Source of the DNA: Mesoflavibacter zeaxanthinifaciens DSM 18436
GTDB taxonomy: Bacteria; Bacteroidota; Bacteroidia; Flavobacteriales; Flavobacteriaceae
Reading direction: 5' to 3'
Length of the DNA stretch: 64,000 nucleotides
Assembly (NCBI RefSeq): GCF_000422365.1
Contig: NZ_KE383820.1
Location: 153,324 to 217,323, forward strand
Under the pieces are notes generated by a model. It saw nothing but the letters and a program-made list of their open reading frames with translations. It had not been told where the DNA came from and made no database searches. Made by a program: the position numbers and the translations under genes. Positions 62,967 to 64,000 of this stretch are shown here, piece after piece; within the stretch, counting starts at the first letter, position 1; every line of letters begins with the position of its first letter.

Positions 62967-64000
62967 ATGAAAACTAAATACATAGATTTAATAAGTCAAA
63001 CTTTTGATTTTCCTCAAGAAGAGTTTGATTTAAAAAATAAAACATTACAATTTCATGACGTAGATTTAATGAAGTTGATTGAGGAATATGGTGCGCCATT
63101 AAAATTTACTTATCTACCTCAAATTTCTAATAATATCCAACGCGCAAAGCAGTGGTTTGCTAACGCGATAGATAAGCATAATTATAAAGGTAAATACAAC
63201 TATTGTTATTGTACAAAAAGCTCTCACTTTAAACATGTTTTAAATGAAGCTTTAAAAAACGATATTCATATAGAAACATCTTCTGCATTTGATATAGATA
63301 TTGTCGAAAATCTTAAAAAAGAAGGAAAAATTACTAATGATACCTTTGTTATTAGCAATGGTTTTAAACGTGAGCAGTATGTAACTAACATTGCTAGATT
63401 AATTAATAATGGTCATCATAATTGTATCCCTATAATTGATAATTATGAAGAAATTAATCTACTATCAGAAGAAATTAATGATAACTTTAAAGTAGGTATT
63501 AGAATTGCATCAGAAGAAGAGCCAAAATTTGAGTTTTATACCTCTCGTTTAGGTATAGGTTACAAAAATATTGTACCATTTTATAAAAACCAGATTAAAG
63601 ATAATCCAAAAGTAGAGCTTAAAATGCTTCACTTTTTTATAAATACAGGTATAAGGGATAATGCATATTACTGGAACGAGTTAATCAAATGTTTACGTGT
63701 TTATGTTAGCTTAAAAAAGATATGTCCAACATTAGATAGTTTAAATATTGGAGGTGGATTTCCTATAAAAAACTCGTTAGCTTTTGAGTTTGATTACGAG
63801 TATATGATAGATGAAATTTTAAATCAAATACAAACCATTTGTGATTTAGAAGGTGTAGATGTGCCAAATATTTTTACAGAATTTGGAAGTTTTACCGTAG
63901 GTGAAAGCGGAGGAGCAATCTATCAAGTGTTGTATCAAAAACAACAAAATGATCGCGAAAAATGGAATATGATAAATTCGTCTTTCATAACAACATTGCC
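62967..64000 (+). CDS. speA: Arginine decarboxylase (3' end cut by window)
   Basis: The frame starts at ATG 62967 and is open to the window edge, giving about 344 residues. It is a PLP-dependent alanine-racemase-fold decarboxylase of the Bacteroidota SpeA type. The likely PLP Lys is Lys84 in YCYCTKSSHF; HFFINTGI, LNIGGGFPI (phosphate-binding Gly stretch) and FTEFGSFTVGESG follow in family order. It makes agmatine from arginine, the first step to putrescine and spermidine. The leader is about 260 bases and strongly structured. The short basic N-terminus and the length fit the family; the C-terminal part is not visible. Confidence 0.9.
   Translation, partial: MKTKYIDLISQTFDFPQEEFDLKNKTLQFHDVDLMKLIEEYGAPLKFTYLPQISNNIQRAKQWFANAIDKHNYKGKYNYCYCTKSSHFKHVLNEALKNDIHIETSSAFDIDIVENLKKEGKITNDTFVISNGFKREQYVTNIARLINNGHHNCIPIIDNYEEINLLSEEINDNFKVGIRIASEEEPKFEFYTSRLGIGYKNIVPFYKNQIKDNPKVELKMLHFFINTGIRDNAYYWNELIKCLRVYVSLKKICPTLDSLNIGGGFPIKNSLAFEFDYEYMIDEILNQIQTICDLEGVDVPNIFTEFGSFTVGESGGAIYQVLYQKQQNDREKWNMINSSFITTL

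Overview
The window is a gene-dense, AT-rich stretch of a Bacteroidota chromosome, most likely a marine member of the Flavobacteriaceae. Support comes from the many short lipoprotein signals ending in S/A-C-K, Bacteroidota-type promoter elements (TAnnTTTG, once with a correctly spaced TTTG), a Sus-like alpha-glucan cluster, a bacterial mevalonate pathway, a flavobacterial-type arsenosugar cluster, and family types common in that group (GYDIA kinase, class II HMG-CoA reductase, DUF547, PycTM). There are 53 credible protein genes (the first and last cut by the window edges) and one tRNA. I see no rRNA, CRISPR array, insertion sequence or prophage.

Layout. 1-5508 (+): an alpha-glucan cluster of GH97 glucosidase, SusA-like GH13, a starch-binding-domain esterase and a second GH13. 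5559-12574 (-): an HMA-like small protein, three glycosyltransferases (GT87-like, CslA-like GT2, DPM1-like GT2), a polyferredoxin and a NirB-like FAD oxidoreductase, with a structured repeat between two of the genes. 12669-15791 (+): GH113-like glycosidase, PPP-type phosphatase, short BamA-like barrel. 15788-21707 (-): an arsenosugar cluster (peroxidase-like protein, ArsS, rhodanese, TIGR04282 transferase, purine nucleoside phosphorylase, ArsM, DUF547, TIGR04283 transferase), preceded by tRNA-Phe. 22103-29844 (+): coaX, an outer-membrane protein, a TPR protein, lptC, a small membrane protein, a CNNM/CorC protein and a PpiD-like foldase. 29928-32135 (-): class II HMG-CoA reductase and GYDIA kinase. 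32315-36759 (+): DPP4, POT peptide transporter, thioredoxin-like protein. 36766-41361 (-): ComEC, NlpC/P60 lipoprotein, LpxB, SurE. 41513-44749 (+): Prc-like protease and an OppC-like permease. 45070-54543: a GAF protein, an HD-PycTM fusion, a phosphatase/kinase-like/beta-barrel lipoprotein, DUF2254, a propeller lipoprotein. 54629-57056 (+): GDPD, HI0933-type flavoprotein, DUF1697. 57053-57613 (-): TetR. 57815-61666 (+): mvaD, mevalonate kinase, UbiA prenyltransferase, pseudouridine synthase. 61698-62570 (-): sterol-desaturase-family protein. 62967-end (+): arginine decarboxylase.

How the genes work together. The first cluster breaks down starch-type glucans at the cell surface and in the periplasm. 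DPP4 plus POT suggests peptide scavenging. The arsenosugar cluster holds methylation (ArsM), radical adenosylation (ArsS), base removal (PNP) and glycosylation functions on one strand. Isoprenoid genes sit in two places (HMGR+GYDIA; mvaD+MVK+UbiA) and lack an obvious classical phosphomevalonate kinase; GYDIA is the natural candidate.

Most worth a second look: (a) a structured RNA candidate at about 62704-62880 upstream of arginine decarboxylase, with a full-consensus promoter, a perfect 9-bp hairpin and a perfect 8-bp loop-to-tail pseudoknot; (b) an apparently repeat-derived in-frame insertion of about 40 codons in the TIGR04283 glycosyltransferase; (c) an HD-phosphohydrolase/PycTM fusion converging on a GAF protein, the two genes sharing a 17-bp palindrome that encodes the end of both proteins; (d) a three-part phosphatase/kinase-like/beta-barrel lipoprotein; (e) a pseudouridine synthase with Gly where the catalytic Asp is expected.
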